Shown here piece after piece: positions 1 to 10,205 of a stretch of 64,000 nucleotides of DNA. Location: positions 609 to 64,608 of the forward strand of contig NZ_JYNL01000020.1 of NCBI RefSeq assembly GCF_001044235.1. Reading direction: 5' to 3'. The notes beneath the pieces are model-generated. The model worked only from the letters and a program-made list of their open reading frames with translations, did no database searches and had not been told where the DNA came from. Source of the DNA: Mycolicibacterium chlorophenolicum (GTDB lineage Bacteria; Actinomycetota; Actinomycetes; Mycobacteriales; Mycobacteriaceae). How positions within the stretch are numbered: the stretch's first letter is position 1; every line of letters starts with the position of its first letter. The translations under genes were made by a program, and so were the position numbers.

Positions 1-1290
1 CCCCAGCCCCGCCTCGGGCTCGGCAGTCTCGGGCTCGGCCTCATCGGCCAGCGCCTCAGCGGCATCCTCGCCCTCCACGGCGACCGCGTGCGCCACCGCA
101 GCATCGTCAACAGCCTCGGCGACCTCGCCACCGTCGACCGACCCCAGACCCGCCTCCGGCTCGGCAGTCCCGGGCTCATCGGCCAGGACTTCAGACTCGC
201 TCTCGCCCTCAGCCTCGGGCTCGGCAGTCTCGAGCTCGGCGTCGGGCTGATCAGTCAGCGCCTCAGCGGCGTCCTCGCCCTCCACGGCGACCGCGTGCGC
301 CACCGCAGCATCGTCCACAGCCTCGGCGACCTCGTCACCGTCGACCGACCCCAGACCCGCCTCGGGCTCGGCAGTCTCGGGTTGATCGGTCGGCGCTCCA
401 GACGCGCTCTCGGTCTCCGTCTCGGGCTCGGCAGTCTCGAGCTCGGCGTCGGGCTGATCAGTCAGCGCCTCAGCGGCGTCCTCGCCCTCCACGGCGACCG
501 CGTGCGCCACCGCAGCATCGTCCACAGCCTCGGCGACCTCGTCACCGTCGACCGACCCCAGACCCGCCTCGGGCTCGGCAGTCTCGGGTTGATCGGTCGG
601 CGCTCCAGACGCGCTCTCGGTCTCCGTCTCGGGCTCGGCAGTCTCGAGCTCGGCGTCGGGCTGATCAGTCAGCGCCTCAGCGGCGTCCTCGCCCTCCACG
701 GCGACCGCGTGCGCCACCGCAGCATCGTCAACAGCCTCGGCGACCTCGCCACCGTCGACCGACCCCAGACCCGCCTCCGGCTCGGCAGTCCCGGGCTCAT
801 CGGCCAGGACTTCAGACTCGCTCTCGCCCTCAGCCTCGGGCTCGGCAGTCTCGAGCTCGGCGTCGGGCTGATCAGTCAGCGCCTCAGCGGCGTCCTCGCC
901 CTCCACGGCGACCGCGTGCGCCACCGCAGCATCGTCAACAGCCTCAGCGACCTCGTCACCGTCGACCGACCCCAGACCCGCCTCGGACTCGGCAGTCTCG
1001 GACTCGGCCTCGGGCTCGGCCTCGGGCTGATCGGCCAGCGCCTCACCGGCAGCCTCACCCTCAGCCACCGGCTGATCATTCAGCGCTTCAGCGGCGTCCT
1101 CGCCCTCGACCGCGACCGCGTGCGCCACCGCAGCATCGTCAACAGCCTCAGCGACCTCATCACCGTCGACCGACCCCAAAGCCGCCTCGGGCTCGGCAGT
1201 CTCGGGTTGATCGGTCGGCGCGTCTGACTCGCTCTCGGGCTCATCGGTCAACGCCTCCGCGGCATCCTCGCCCTCCACGGCGACCTGGTG
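1..1290 (-). repeat. Tandem 207-bp in-frame repeats in the lgt tail (69-aa period)
   Basis: The anchor CGTGCGCCACCGCAGCATCG recurs at 87, 294, 501, 708, 915 and 1119, with a diverged copy near 1287. Spacing is 207 bp four times, then 204 and 168 bp. The copies at 294-500 and 501-707 read as identical, and those at 87-293 and 708-914 as identical to each other, giving an A-B-B-A order. Each unit encodes a variation on GLGSVDGDEVAEAVDDAAVA followed by an acidic stretch rich in EPEAE and TDQP. Near-perfect DNA identity suggests recent duplication or gene conversion, so copy number probably varies between strains and may be mis-assembled from short reads. Confidence 0.9.
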
Positions 1291-2742
1291 CGCCACCGCA
1301 GCATCGTCAACAGCCTCGGCGACCTCATCACCGTCGACCGACCCCAGACCCGCGTCCGGCCCGGCAGTCTCGGGCTCAGCAGACTCGACCTCGGACTCGT
1401 CGGTCAACGTCTCAGCGACACCCTCACCCTCAACTGCCACCTCGGGAGCCTCGTCCGCCAGATCAACAGCGTCCGCGACCTCGTCTGCTTCCAGTGACTG
1501 CGGTTCACCCTCAGGCTCGACGAGCGCCTCGGCCGCTTCCTCACCGTCGACCGCGACCGCGTGCACTTCGGCCGCACCGTCTACCGCTTCAGCGACCTCG
1601 TCACCCTCGACGGACCCCAGGCCCGCTTCGGGCTCCACGCTGTCGTCGCGAGGAACGACCAACTCCTCATCGACAGCGACCTCGTCGCCCTCGACGGTTT
1701 CCAGGTCCGCTTCCCGCCCGACCAGGACATCGGTCTCGTCGGCGTCGTCCTCGGCCGCCTGCGCCACCGACTTCTCGTCGTCCTCGGCCGCGACGGTCGC
1801 CGCGGCGACCACACCTGCCGTCGAGGCGCCGACCGCCAGATCCTTGACCAATTCCTCGGCGCGCGACTCGTCGCCCTCCTGCTTGCCGCGCAGCAGCGCC
1901 GGATCCTCGCGGCCCTTCGGCGCGACCATGACGTACACCACCGCGCCGATGAACACGAACGTCGAGGTGAAGGAGTTCACCCGGATGCCCGCCAGGTGCG
2001 TCGCCGCGTCGCTGCGCATCAGCTCGATCCAGAACCGACCCACGCAGTACCCGGCCACGTACATTGCGAACAGCCGGCCGTGCCCGATGCGGAACCGGCG
2101 ATCGATGATCAGCAGCGCCGCGAACACCAGCAGATTCCACAGCAATTCGTACAGGAACGTCGGGTGGACGACCTGGATGAGCTCGCCGGTCGACACCCCG
2201 TTCAGCGAGTCCGGCACCCCGGCGGAATTCACCCGCTCGTAGATCTCCAGGCCCCACGGCAGTGTCGTCTCGCGCCCGTACAGCTCCTGGTTGAAGTAGT
2301 TGCCGATCCGCCCGATCGCCTGGGCCAGAATGATTCCCGGCGCGATCGCGTCACCGAACGCGGGCAGCGGTATCTCCCGCCGCCGGCAGGCGATCCACGC
2401 CCCGATACCGCCCAGCGCCACCGCGCCCCAGATGCCGAGCCCGCCGTCCCAGATCCGCAGCGCGGCCGCGAATCCCGCTCCGTCGGCCCCGAAGTAGGTC
2501 CGCCAGTCGGTGATGACGTGGTAGAGCCGGCCACCGATCAGACCGAACGGCACCGCCCACAGCGCGATGTCATAGATGACGCCGGGCTCGCCGCCGCGTG
2601 CCACCCAGCGCCGGTCACCCAGGACCAGCGCAGCCACGATGCCGGCGATGATGAACAGCGCATAGGCCCGCAGCGGGAACGGGCCGAGGTGCCACACACC
2701 CTGCGAAGGACTCGGGATGTACGCCAAGACCGTCGATGTCAC
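1..2742 (-). CDS. lgt: Prolipoprotein diacylglyceryl transferase with giant acidic repeat tail (partial, 3' end off window)
   Basis: Transfers diacylglycerol from phosphatidylglycerol to the lipobox cysteine of prolipoproteins in the plasma membrane, the first step of lipoprotein maturation (lspA acts second and is also in this window). The GTG start at 2742 overlaps the trpA stop (GTGA). Residues 1-275 are the membrane enzyme, with GGRLYH at 70-75 and the family signature GRIGNYFNQELYG at 144-156. After about residue 280 the protein becomes a hydrophilic Glu/Asp/Ala/Val-rich tail, at least 630 residues long and still open at position 1. Mycobacterial Lgt proteins are known to have C-terminal extensions, but this one is very long and its last part is built of near-identical 69-residue repeats. 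The membrane core is certain. The tail's role is unknown, and it is probably cytoplasmic and disordered. Confidence 0.95.
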   Translation of the reverse strand, partial: MTSTVLAYIPSPSQGVWHLGPFPLRAYALFIIAGIVAALVLGDRRWVARGGEPGVIYDIALWAVPFGLIGGRLYHVITDWRTYFGADGAGFAAALRIWDGGLGIWGAVALGGIGAWIACRRREIPLPAFGDAIAPGIILAQAIGRIGNYFNQELYGRETTLPWGLEIYERVNSAGVPDSLNGVSTGELIQVVHPTFLYELLWNLLVFAALLIIDRRFRIGHGRLFAMYVAGYCVGRFWIELMRSDAATHLAGIRVNSFTSTFVFIGAVVYVMVAPKGREDPALLRGKQEGDESRAEELVKDLAVGASTAGVVAAATVAAEDDEKSVAQAAEDDADETDVLVGREADLETVEGDEVAVDEELVVPRDDSVEPEAGLGSVEGDEVAEAVDGAAEVHAVAVDGEEAAEALVEPEGEPQSLEADEVADAVDLADEAPEVAVEGEGVAETLTDESEVESAEPETAGPDAGLGSVDGDEVAEAVDDAAVAHQVAVEGEDAAEALTDEPESESDAPTDQPETAEPEAALGSVDGDEVAEAVDDAAVAHAVAVEGEDAAEALNDQPVAEGEAAGEALADQPEAEPEAESETAESEAGLGSVDGDEVAEAVDDAAVAHAVAVEGEDAAEALTDQPDAELETAEPEAEGESESEVLADEPGTAEPEAGLGSVDGGEVAEAVDDAAVAHAVAVEGEDAAEALTDQPDAELETAEPETETESASGAPTDQPETAEPEAGLGSVDGDEVAEAVDDAAVAHAVAVEGEDAAEALTDQPDAELETAEPETETESASGAPTDQPETAEPEAGLGSVDGDEVAEAVDDAAVAHAVAVEGEDAAEALTDQPDAELETAEPEAEGESESEVLADEPGTAEPEAGLGSVDGGEVAEAVDDAAVAHAVAVEGEDAAEALADEAEPETAEPEAGLG

Positions 2743-3523
2743 GCAGTGATCCTCTGCCGTACCCCGTCAGCCAGTTCTTCTGTCAATGCCCGCATCGCGG
2801 GGACACCGTCGGTCAGCGCCGACACCAGCGCCGACCCGACGATCACCCCGTCGGCGTAGGAGCCGATCTGCGCCGCCTGCTCACGCGACCGCACGCCCAG
2901 ACCGACACCGACCGGGATGTCGGAGAGTTCCTTGATCCGCTGCACGAGTTCCGGCGCCGCGTTCGAGACCGCGTCGCGAGCACCGGTCACACCCATCGTC
3001 GATGCCGCGTACACGAATCCCCGGGACGCATCGACCGTCGCGCTCAGCCGCTCCGGCGTCGAGGACGGCGCGACCACGAAGATCCGGTCCAGGTCGTGCG
3101 CCTCCGAGGCGGCCAGCCACTCGTCGGCCTCGTCCGGAATCAGGTCCGGCGTGATCATCCCGAGCCCGCCGGCCGAGGCCAGGTCGCGGGAGAACGCGTC
3201 AACACCCTTGCGCAGCACGGGATTCCAATAGGTCATCACCACGGCGTGGCCGCCGGCGTTGCTGATCGCCTCGACAGCCCGGAACGTGTCGTGCACCCGC
3301 ACCCCGCCCCGCAGCGCGACCTCCGTCGCCGCGGCGATGGTGGGGCCGTCCATGCCCGGGTCCGAGTACGCGATACCGACCTCGATCACGTCGCAGCCCG
3401 CCTCGACGAGGGCGACCATCGCGGCGATCGAGGTCTCGACATCCGGGAATCCGGTCGGCAGGTAGCCGATCAGCGCCGCCCGGTCCTCATCGCGGCACGA
3501 CGCGAAAACGCTTGCCAACCGGC

Positions 3524-3527
<4 letters not shown>
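2739..3527 (-). CDS. trpA: Tryptophan synthase alpha subunit
   Basis: 262-residue TIM barrel that cleaves indole-3-glycerol phosphate to indole and glyceraldehyde 3-phosphate; the indole is channelled to TrpB. It has the N-terminal [12 protein letters not shown] segment with the family's conserved substrate-binding surroundings, [16 protein letters not shown] in the region of the catalytic Glu/Asp, and the C-terminal GVGLGVRS phosphate-binding loop followed by GVIVGSALV. Its ATG overlaps the trpB stop (ATGA) and its stop overlaps the lgt start, so trpB, trpA and lgt are likely co-translated. Full length for the family. Confidence 0.97.
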
Positions 3528-4786
<1,259 letters not shown>

Positions 4787-5605
4787 TTAGCGCGCAGGTT
4801 TCGGGCACGACGGATGCGTGCCGGCGGTGACGAGGTCAGCGACGGCGCTGCGGGGATCCCCACTGGTGACCAGGCCTTCGCCGACGAGCACGGCGTCCGC
4901 GCCCGCACCGGCGTAGGCCAGCAGGTCGGCGGTCCCCCGCACACCCGACTCGGCGACCCGGATGACGTTGCTGGGCAGCCCCGGCGCGATGCGGGCGAAG
5001 CAGTCCCGGTCGACCTCGAGAGTCTTCAGGTCGCGGGCGTTCACACCGATCAGCTTGGCTCCGGCCTGCAGCGCCCGGTCGGCCTCTTCCTCGGTGTGCA
5101 CCTCGACCAGGGCGGTCATGCCCAGCGATTCGGTGCGTTCGAGCAGGGACTCCAGAGCAGGCTGTTCGAGGGCCGCGACGATCAGCAGCAGCAGGTCGGC
5201 GCCGTGGGCGCGGGCCTCGTGGATCTGGTACGGCCGCACGATGAAGTCCTTGCGCAGCACCGGAATCGACACCGCCGCGCGCACCGCGTCCAGATCGTCG
5301 AGCGAGCCGTGGAAGCGGCGCTGCTCGGTCAGCACGCTGATGACCCGCGCGCCGCCGTCCTGGTAGGCGCGGGCCAGCTCGGCGGGGTCGGCGATGGACG
5401 CCAGCGCCCCGCGCGACGGGCTCGCGCGCTTCACCTCGGCGATGACCGCGATGCCCGGCGCACGCAGCGCGGCCATCACGTCCAGCGGCGCGGGTGCGCG
5501 CTTGGCCTGTTCTTTGACCTCGGCCAGGCTGACGACGGCTTCGCGAGCGGCAACGTCAGCACGGACCCCGTCGAGAATGGAGTCGAGGACGGTTGCCGAA
5601 CCCAT
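4787..5605 (-). CDS. trpC: Indole-3-glycerol phosphate synthase
   Basis: 272-residue TIM barrel converting 1-(2-carboxyphenylamino)-1-deoxyribulose 5-phosphate to indole-3-glycerol phosphate. Family motifs are visible: [12 protein letters not shown] (catalytic Lys and phosphate region), [14 protein letters not shown]-type GVNARDL, and the C-terminal AESGVRG and [13 protein letters not shown]. The ATG at 5605 is preferred over an upstream start at 5671 because GGGAAGGGAAACGACAGCT precedes it as a ribosome-binding site and because the family's N-terminus aligns here. It lies 72 bp after the membrane protein gene and is followed at once by trpB. No trpD or trpF is in the window. Confidence 0.96.
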   Translation of the reverse strand: MGSATVLDSILDGVRADVAAREAVVSLAEVKEQAKRAPAPLDVMAALRAPGIAVIAEVKRASPSRGALASIADPAELARAYQDGGARVISVLTEQRRFHGSLDDLDAVRAAVSIPVLRKDFIVRPYQIHEARAHGADLLLLIVAALEQPALESLLERTESLGMTALVEVHTEEEADRALQAGAKLIGVNARDLKTLEVDRDCFARIAPGLPSNVIRVAESGVRGTADLLAYAGAGADAVLVGEGLVTSGDPRSAVADLVTAGTHPSCPKPAR

Positions 5606-5677
5606 AGCTGTCGTTTCCCTTCCCCTGACGGCCGTTTGATTCTTTACGAAGGGTAGTCGCCACCACACCACAGCCCG

Positions 5678-6256
5678 TCACCGCCCCTTGTTGTCCGGGG
5701 TGGTCGGGTCCTGCCCGGCGTCGAGCGCGTCCCAGATCATCCGCTCCGACATCGCGGCGCCGCGCTCCTCGGCCTCGGTGCGACGCCGGGTGTACCGCGC
5801 CGCGTCGGCGCCGCCCCGCGTCGCCGATCTGAGCAGCAGCACCGCGCCGACCAGTGACAGCGCCGCCGCGACCAGCGTCAGCACCGCGCCCGTCGAGTAC
5901 CGCTCGGTGCCCACCAGGTCGGTGATCGGCACCTCGGCCAGACGCGCCGCCCGGGCCGCGACGTCGGGCACCACCCACAGGCTGATCGCCAGGTAGCCCA
6001 TCGCCGCGCTCGCCGCCGCCACCAACACCGCCAGGATCCGCAGCACCCAGCCCCGCACCGCCAGGCCCGCCACCGCAGCCGCCAGCACCACCAGCGCCAG
6101 CGGGATCAGCGCGGTGGACCAGGTGGCACCGGTGAGCTCGTCGGTCTTGGGATGGGTGAGGCCGTCGAACGAGGTGACCTCCACCCACGTCAGGCGCGAC
6201 GCGCCCCACAGCCCGGCCGCGGCCACCACCAGCAGGAGCTGCCCGAGGCGGGTCAC
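5678..6256 (-). CDS. Trp-associated membrane protein (TIGR02234-type)
   Basis: 192-residue integral membrane protein with about four hydrophobic segments, the first at residues 4-22. Between segments 1 and 2 a loop carries [20 protein letters not shown]; the C-terminal 45 residues are charged and cytoplasmic-looking. The GTG start overlaps the trpE stop (GTGA). It matches, in position and character, the membrane protein that actinobacteria keep between trpE and trpC (Rv1610 in M. tuberculosis). No biochemical role is established as far as I know; tryptophan transport or enzyme tethering is only a guess from context. Confidence 0.85.
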   Translation of the reverse strand: MTRLGQLLLVVAAAGLWGASRLTWVEVTSFDGLTHPKTDELTGATWSTALIPLALVVLAAAVAGLAVRGWVLRILAVLVAAASAAMGYLAISLWVVPDVAARAARLAEVPITDLVGTERYSTGAVLTLVAAALSLVGAVLLLRSATRGGADAARYTRRRTEAEERGAAMSERMIWDALDAGQDPTTPDNKGR

Positions 6257-7776
6257 GGTTCGCTCAACGTCTCGGCCGCCGCTATCGCGCTCAGCACCGC
6301 CCGGGCCTTGTTGGCCGCCTCGTTGTACTCGTACGGGCCGTTGGAGTCGGCGACGACGCCGCCGCCCGCCTGCACGTAGGCGGTGCCGCCACGCATCAGC
6401 GCGGTGCGGATCGCGATCGCGAAGTCCGCATTGCCGGCGAAGTCCAGGTAGCCCAGCACACCGCCGTACAGGCCGCGACGGGTCTTCTCGACCTCCTCGA
6501 TCAGTTCCATCGCCCGCACCTTCGGCGCCCCGGACAGCGTGCCGGCCGGGAAGCAGGCCGTCACCGCATCGAGCGCGGTCCTGCCCTCGGCGAGCATGCC
6601 CGTCACCGTCGACACCAGGTGCATGACGTGGCTGTAGCGCTCGATGTGGCTGTAGTCCTCGACCTTCACGGTGCCCGGTGTGCACACCCGGCCCAGGTCG
6701 TTGCGGCCGAGGTCGACGAGCATCAGGTGCTCGGCCCGTTCCTTCTCGTCGGCGAGCAGTTCCTTCTCGAGCAGGACGTCCTCCTCCTCGGTGTCCCCGC
6801 GCCAGCGGGTGCCCGCGATCGGATGCGTGGTGGCCCGCCCGTCCTTGACGGTGACCAGCGCCTCCGGGCTGGACCCGACAATCGAGAAGTCCAGTGCGCC
6901 TTCGGTGTTCGGCACATTGAGCAGGTACATGTACGGGCTGGGGTTGGTGACGCGCAGCATCCGGTAGACATCGAGGGGATCGGCGTCGGTGTCCATCTCG
7001 AAGCGCTGCGACGGCACCACCTGGAAGGCCTCGCCGGCCTCGATGTCGCCGACGAGCTTGTCGACGATCGCGGTGTACTCCTCGACGGTGCGCTGCGACC
7101 GGTGCACCGGCGCCGGCCTGCTGAACGTCGCGACCGTCGAGGCCAGCGGTTCGCCCAGCGCCGCGGTCATCACGTCGAGCCGCGCGACCGCGTCGTCGTA
7201 CGCCTCGTCGACGCGCTCATCGGTGCCGTTCCAGTTCACCGCGTTGGCGATCAGCGTGATGGTGCCCTCGTGGTGGTCCAGCGCCGCGATGTCGGTGGCG
7301 AGCAGCAGCACCATGTCCGGCAGCCCGAGGTCGTCGACCGCGAGCTGGGGCAGCCGCTCGAGCCGGCGCACGAAGTCGTAGGCGAAGTAGCCGACCAGCC
7401 CGGACGACAGCGGCGGCAGACCGGGCAACGCCGCGGTCTCCAGCAGCGTGAGTGTGGCGCGCAGCGCCTCGAGCGGATCACCGCCGACGGGGGCGTCCTG
7501 CGGGGTGACGCCCAGCCAGGCGGCGTGGCCGTCGCGCACGGTCAGCGCAGACGGGGCGCCGGCGCCGACGAACGACCACCGCGACCAGGACCGCCCGTTC
7601 TCCGCGGACTCCAGGAGGAACGTTCCGGGCCGGTTCGCGGCGAGCTTGCGGTACGCCGAGAGTGGCGTCTCGCTGTCGGCGAGCACCTTGCGGGTCACCG
7701 GCACCACACGGTGCTCGGCGGCCAGCGCCCGGAAGTCCTCACGCGACGTTAGAGCGAGGCTGGCGGTGGACTGCAC
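6253..7776 (-). CDS. trpE: Anthranilate synthase component I
   Basis: 507-residue enzyme forming anthranilate from chorismate, committing chorismate to tryptophan. The N-terminal domain has the tryptophan feedback site motif LLES near residues 54-57. The chorismate-binding domain has [39 protein letters not shown] and [12 protein letters not shown], and is essentially identical in plan to other mycobacterial TrpE proteins. The glutaminase partner TrpG is not in the window. First gene of the operon. GTG at 7776 is only 32 bp from the divergent bcp start; a GACAAT element ends 6 nt before it, so the message may be leaderless. Confidence 0.96.
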   Translation of the reverse strand: MQSTASLALTSREDFRALAAEHRVVPVTRKVLADSETPLSAYRKLAANRPGTFLLESAENGRSWSRWSFVGAGAPSALTVRDGHAAWLGVTPQDAPVGGDPLEALRATLTLLETAALPGLPPLSSGLVGYFAYDFVRRLERLPQLAVDDLGLPDMVLLLATDIAALDHHEGTITLIANAVNWNGTDERVDEAYDDAVARLDVMTAALGEPLASTVATFSRPAPVHRSQRTVEEYTAIVDKLVGDIEAGEAFQVVPSQRFEMDTDADPLDVYRMLRVTNPSPYMYLLNVPNTEGALDFSIVGSSPEALVTVKDGRATTHPIAGTRWRGDTEEEDVLLEKELLADEKERAEHLMLVDLGRNDLGRVCTPGTVKVEDYSHIERYSHVMHLVSTVTGMLAEGRTALDAVTACFPAGTLSGAPKVRAMELIEEVEKTRRGLYGGVLGYLDFAGNADFAIAIRTALMRGGTAYVQAGGGVVADSNGPYEYNEAANKARAVLSAIAAAETLSEP

Positions 7777-7782
7777 ACCGGC

Positions 7783-7788
7783 ATTGTC
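7783..7788 (-). promoter_or_regulatory. Putative trpE -10 element (GACAAT) within a 12-mer shared with hisD
   Basis: On the minus strand TCTGGGACAATG occupies 7793-7782. GACAAT ends 6 nt before the trpE GTG, the distance expected if transcription begins at the start codon, and TGG forms an extended -10. The same 12-mer stands at the same place before hisD. No experimental start is known to me. Confidence 0.5.
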
Positions 7789-7795
7789 CCAGAAG

Positions 7796-7801
7796 TACGG
7801 T
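7796..7801 (+). promoter_or_regulatory. Putative bcp -10 element (TACGGT), leaderless arrangement
   Basis: TACGGT fits the mycobacterial TANNNT pattern and ends 7 nt before the bcp ATG at 7809, so the transcript probably starts at the start codon. A GGTGAGA stretch could alternatively serve as a weak ribosome-binding site. The trpE -10 lies back to back with it, so the two promoters overlap. Confidence 0.5.
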
Positions 7802-7808
7802 GAGAACC

Positions 7809-8273
7809 ATGAATCGTGGCGACACCGTGGCCGAGTTCGAACTGCCGGACCAGACGGGGACGACGAGGAGCCTGACCGGGCTGCTCGCCGAGGGGCCGAT
7901 CGTGCTGTTCTTCTACCCGGCGGCGATGACGCCCGGGTGCACGAAGGAGGCGTGCCACTTCCGCGACCTGGCCGCCGAGTTCGCCGCGGTCGGCGCCACC
8001 CGGGTGGGCATCAGCGCTGACCCGGTCGACAAACAGGCCAAGTTCGCCGATCAGCAGAAGTTCGACTACCCGCTGCTGTCGGACACCGACGGCGTGGTGG
8101 CGACGCAGTTCGGCGTCAAGCGCGGCCTGCTGGGCAAGTTCATGCCCGTGAAGCGCACGACGTTCGTGATCGACACCGACCGCACCGTGCTCGATGTCAT
8201 CGCCAGCGAGTTCAGCATGGACACCCACGCCGACAAGGCGCTCGAGGCGCTGCGCAAGCGTCAGTCGGCCTGA
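7809..8273 (+). CDS. bcp: Bcp-type (PrxQ) thiol peroxidase
   Basis: 154-residue thioredoxin-fold peroxiredoxin reducing hydroperoxides with thioredoxin-like donors. The peroxidatic Cys44 in PGCTKEAC is followed five residues later by resolving Cys49, the PrxQ/Bcp layout, and is preceded by the FFYPAAMT strand. The conserved Arg-type environment and SDTDGVV and TFVIDTD segments follow. The ATG at 7809 is chosen over in-frame upstream codons because of the -10 spacing and the family length. It is divergent from trpE and its last 13 bp overlap the hisI 3' end. M. tuberculosis has bcpB in this position. Confidence 0.95.
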   Translation: MNRGDTVAEFELPDQTGTTRSLTGLLAEGPIVLFFYPAAMTPGCTKEACHFRDLAAEFAAVGATRVGISADPVDKQAKFADQQKFDYPLLSDTDGVVATQFGVKRGLLGKFMPVKRTTFVIDTDRTVLDVIASEFSMDTHADKALEALRKRQSA

Positions 8274-8608
8274 CCCAGCAGCAGGTCGGCGTCGAAGCAG
8301 GTGTGGTCGCCGGTGTGGCAGGCGCCGCCGACCTGGTCGACTTCGAGCAGCACGGTGTCACCGTCGCAGTCCAGCCGCACCGAATGCACCCGCTGGGTGT
8401 GGCCGGAGGTCGCACCCTTGATCCACTGCTCCCCGCGCGAGCGCGAAAAGTAGGTCGCCTCACGGGTTTCCAGCGTGCGGGCCAAGGCGTCGTCGTCCAT
8501 CCACGCGACCATCAGCACCTGGCCGGTGCCGCGCTCCTGCACGACGGCGGCCACCAGGCCGTTGGCGTCGCGCTTGAGCCGCGACGCGATCGCCGGGTCG
8601 AGAGTCAC
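8261..8608 (-). CDS. hisI: Phosphoribosyl-AMP cyclohydrolase
   Basis: 115-residue metal-dependent enzyme opening the purine ring of phosphoribosyl-AMP, step three of histidine synthesis. It has the family's VAWMDDDAL and [18 protein letters not shown] segments and zinc/magnesium ligands in LDCDGD and [11 protein letters not shown]. It is the stand-alone HisI type without the HisE pyrophosphatase domain. The GTG start overlaps the hisF stop (GTGA). It is the last his gene, and its 3' end overlaps the convergent bcp gene by 13 bp. Confidence 0.95.
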   Translation of the reverse strand: MTLDPAIASRLKRDANGLVAAVVQERGTGQVLMVAWMDDDALARTLETREATYFSRSRGEQWIKGATSGHTQRVHSVRLDCDGDTVLLEVDQVGGACHTGDHTCFDADLLLGQAD

Positions 8609-9390
8609 CTCACCACAATCCCTTCAGCCGCCATTGCGGCCTTCACCTGACCGATGGTCAGCTCCCGGAAGTGGAACACGCTGGCCGCGAGCACCGCATC
8701 GGCTCCTGCAACAACCGCGGGCGCGAAATGTTCCACCGCGCCGGCACCGCCGCTCGCGATCACCGGTACCGACACCGCGCGGCGCACCGCACGCAGCATG
8801 GCGAGGTCGAACCCTGCCTTGGTGCCGTCGTAGTCCATCGAGTTCAGCAGGATCTCTCCGACGCCGAGTTCGGCGCCGCGGGTGGCCCATTCCACCGCGT
8901 CGATGCCGGTCCCCCGCCGACCGCCGTGCGTGGTGACCTCCCAGCCCGACGACGTGGGTTCGGCACCCGCGGGCACGGTGCGCGCGTCGACCGACAGCAC
9001 GATGCACTGTGATCCGAACTGCCGGGAGAGCTCGGAGAGCAGTTCCGGGCGAGCGATCGCGGCGGTGTTCACCGACACCTTGTCCGCCCCGGCACGCAGC
9101 AGCATGTCGACATCGGCCACCGAACGCACCCCACCGCCGACGGTCAACGGGATGAACACCTGTTCGGCGGTGCGCCGCACCACCTCGAGCATCGTCGAGC
9201 GGCCCGACGACGACGCCGTCACGTCCAGGAACGTCAACTCGTCGGCGCCCTCGGCGTCGTAGACGGCGGCCAACTCGACGGGATCCCCGGCGTCGCGCAG
9301 GTTCTCGAAGTTGACCCCCTTGACGACGCGGCCGGCGTCGACGTCCAGGCAGGGGATCACCCGGGTCGCGACATCACCCCCGGTGCTCAC
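8605..9390 (-). CDS. hisF: Imidazole glycerol phosphate synthase cyclase subunit
   Basis: 261-residue TIM barrel that takes ammonia from HisH and makes imidazole glycerol phosphate and AICAR. The catalytic aspartates sit in [14 protein letters not shown] near the N-terminus and [15 protein letters not shown]; the phosphate loops [10 protein letters not shown] and [13 protein letters not shown] are present. GTG at 9390 is chosen because it overlaps the impA stop (GTGA) and gives the family's length. The segment [21 protein letters not shown] is the usual insertion seen in this family. Confidence 0.96.
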   Translation of the reverse strand: MSTGGDVATRVIPCLDVDAGRVVKGVNFENLRDAGDPVELAAVYDAEGADELTFLDVTASSSGRSTMLEVVRRTAEQVFIPLTVGGGVRSVADVDMLLRAGADKVSVNTAAIARPELLSELSRQFGSQCIVLSVDARTVPAGAEPTSSGWEVTTHGGRRGTGIDAVEWATRGAELGVGEILLNSMDYDGTKAGFDLAMLRAVRRAVSVPVIASGGAGAVEHFAPAVVAGADAVLAASVFHFRELTIGQVKAAMAAEGIVVR

Positions 9391-10205
9391 AGGTAGTCCT
9401 TCGGATTCCCCGCCGCGGCGACGATCTCGAGCATCTGCTCGTGCACTCCTGGCGCGGCCACCAGCGCCGAGGGCGCCGTCACCGTCCACGGCTCCCCGGC
9501 GAGGTCGGTGACGATGCCACCGGCCGCCTGCACCAGCGCGACGCCCGCAGCGTGGTCCCAGATGTGATGGCCGAAACTGATTGCGCCGCCGAGGATTCCA
9601 GCAGACACGTAGGCGAGGTCGATGCCGGTGGCCCCGTGCATGCGCATCCGCGAACACTGCCTGCTGAGGTTGGCCAGCACCGTCGCGCGGTACCGGCCGG
9701 GGTAACGCCCCCGGGAATCGATGTTGAAGGTGCCGGTGCCGACGATCGCGTCGCCCACGTCACCGCGCTCCAGACGCGCCAGCTCGTCGCCGTTGCAACG
9801 CACCGGGCCACCGACGATCGCGGTGTAGCGCTGCGCCATGAACGGCAACCACGTCAGGCCGAGCACCGGCTCGCCGTCGACCAGCAGCCCCAGCAGGATC
9901 GCCGCCATCGGCGACCCCGCGGCGTAGTTGAACGTCCCGTCGATCGGGTCGAGGATCCACACCATCTCCGAATCGACCGACTCGCCGCCGAACTCCTCGC
10001 CGTGCACACCGATACCGGTCAGCCGTTGCAGCTCGGCGACCACCCGGCGTTCGATCGCGAGGTCGACCTCGGTGGCGAAGTCGTCGCCCTTCTTGGCGAC
10101 CGCGGAGTCGGCGCGATGCCCGGCGACGAACTGCGTCGAGGCACCGTCGAGGATGCCCGCAGCCGTGTCGAGCAGCTCCGAGAGCTGCCGGTCGTCGAGG
10201 GTCAC
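9387..10205 (-). CDS. impA: Inositol monophosphatase-family phosphatase in the his operon
   Basis: 272-residue Mg-dependent phosphatase of the IMPase/FIG superfamily. Metal-binding motifs are [11 protein letters not shown] (residues about 84-94) and the C-terminal [15 protein letters not shown]. It lies between hisA and hisF with GTGA overlaps on both sides. M. tuberculosis calls the gene here impA. In some actinobacteria an IMPase-type enzyme (HisN) dephosphorylates histidinol phosphate, so this gene could serve inositol or histidine synthesis; the sequence alone does not decide. No other histidinol-phosphatase candidate is in the cluster. Confidence 0.85.
   Translation of the reverse strand: MTLDDRQLSELLDTAAGILDGASTQFVAGHRADSAVAKKGDDFATEVDLAIERRVVAELQRLTGIGVHGEEFGGESVDSEMVWILDPIDGTFNYAAGSPMAAILLGLLVDGEPVLGLTWLPFMAQRYTAIVGGPVRCNGDELARLERGDVGDAIVGTGTFNIDSRGRYPGRYRATVLANLSRQCSRMRMHGATGIDLAYVSAGILGGAISFGHHIWDHAAGVALVQAAGGIVTDLAGEPWTVTAPSALVAAPGVHEQMLEIVAAAGNPKDYL

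Noticed and set aside
88-1227. Long plus-strand open frame rich in Arg, Leu and Gly across the lgt repeats
   Set aside because: It is the antisense image of the acidic repeat frame; GC-rich repeats keep the opposite strand open. It has no start signal and lgt clearly continues through the region.
1-1290. CRISPR array or minisatellite as an explanation of the repeats
   Set aside because: The unit is 207 bp, in frame, without unique spacers, and encodes a continuous acidic protein segment.
6253-7808. Transcription attenuator or Trp-rich leader peptide before trpE
   Set aside because: The divergent bcp start is 32 bp away and the trpE message appears leaderless, leaving no room for a leader peptide.
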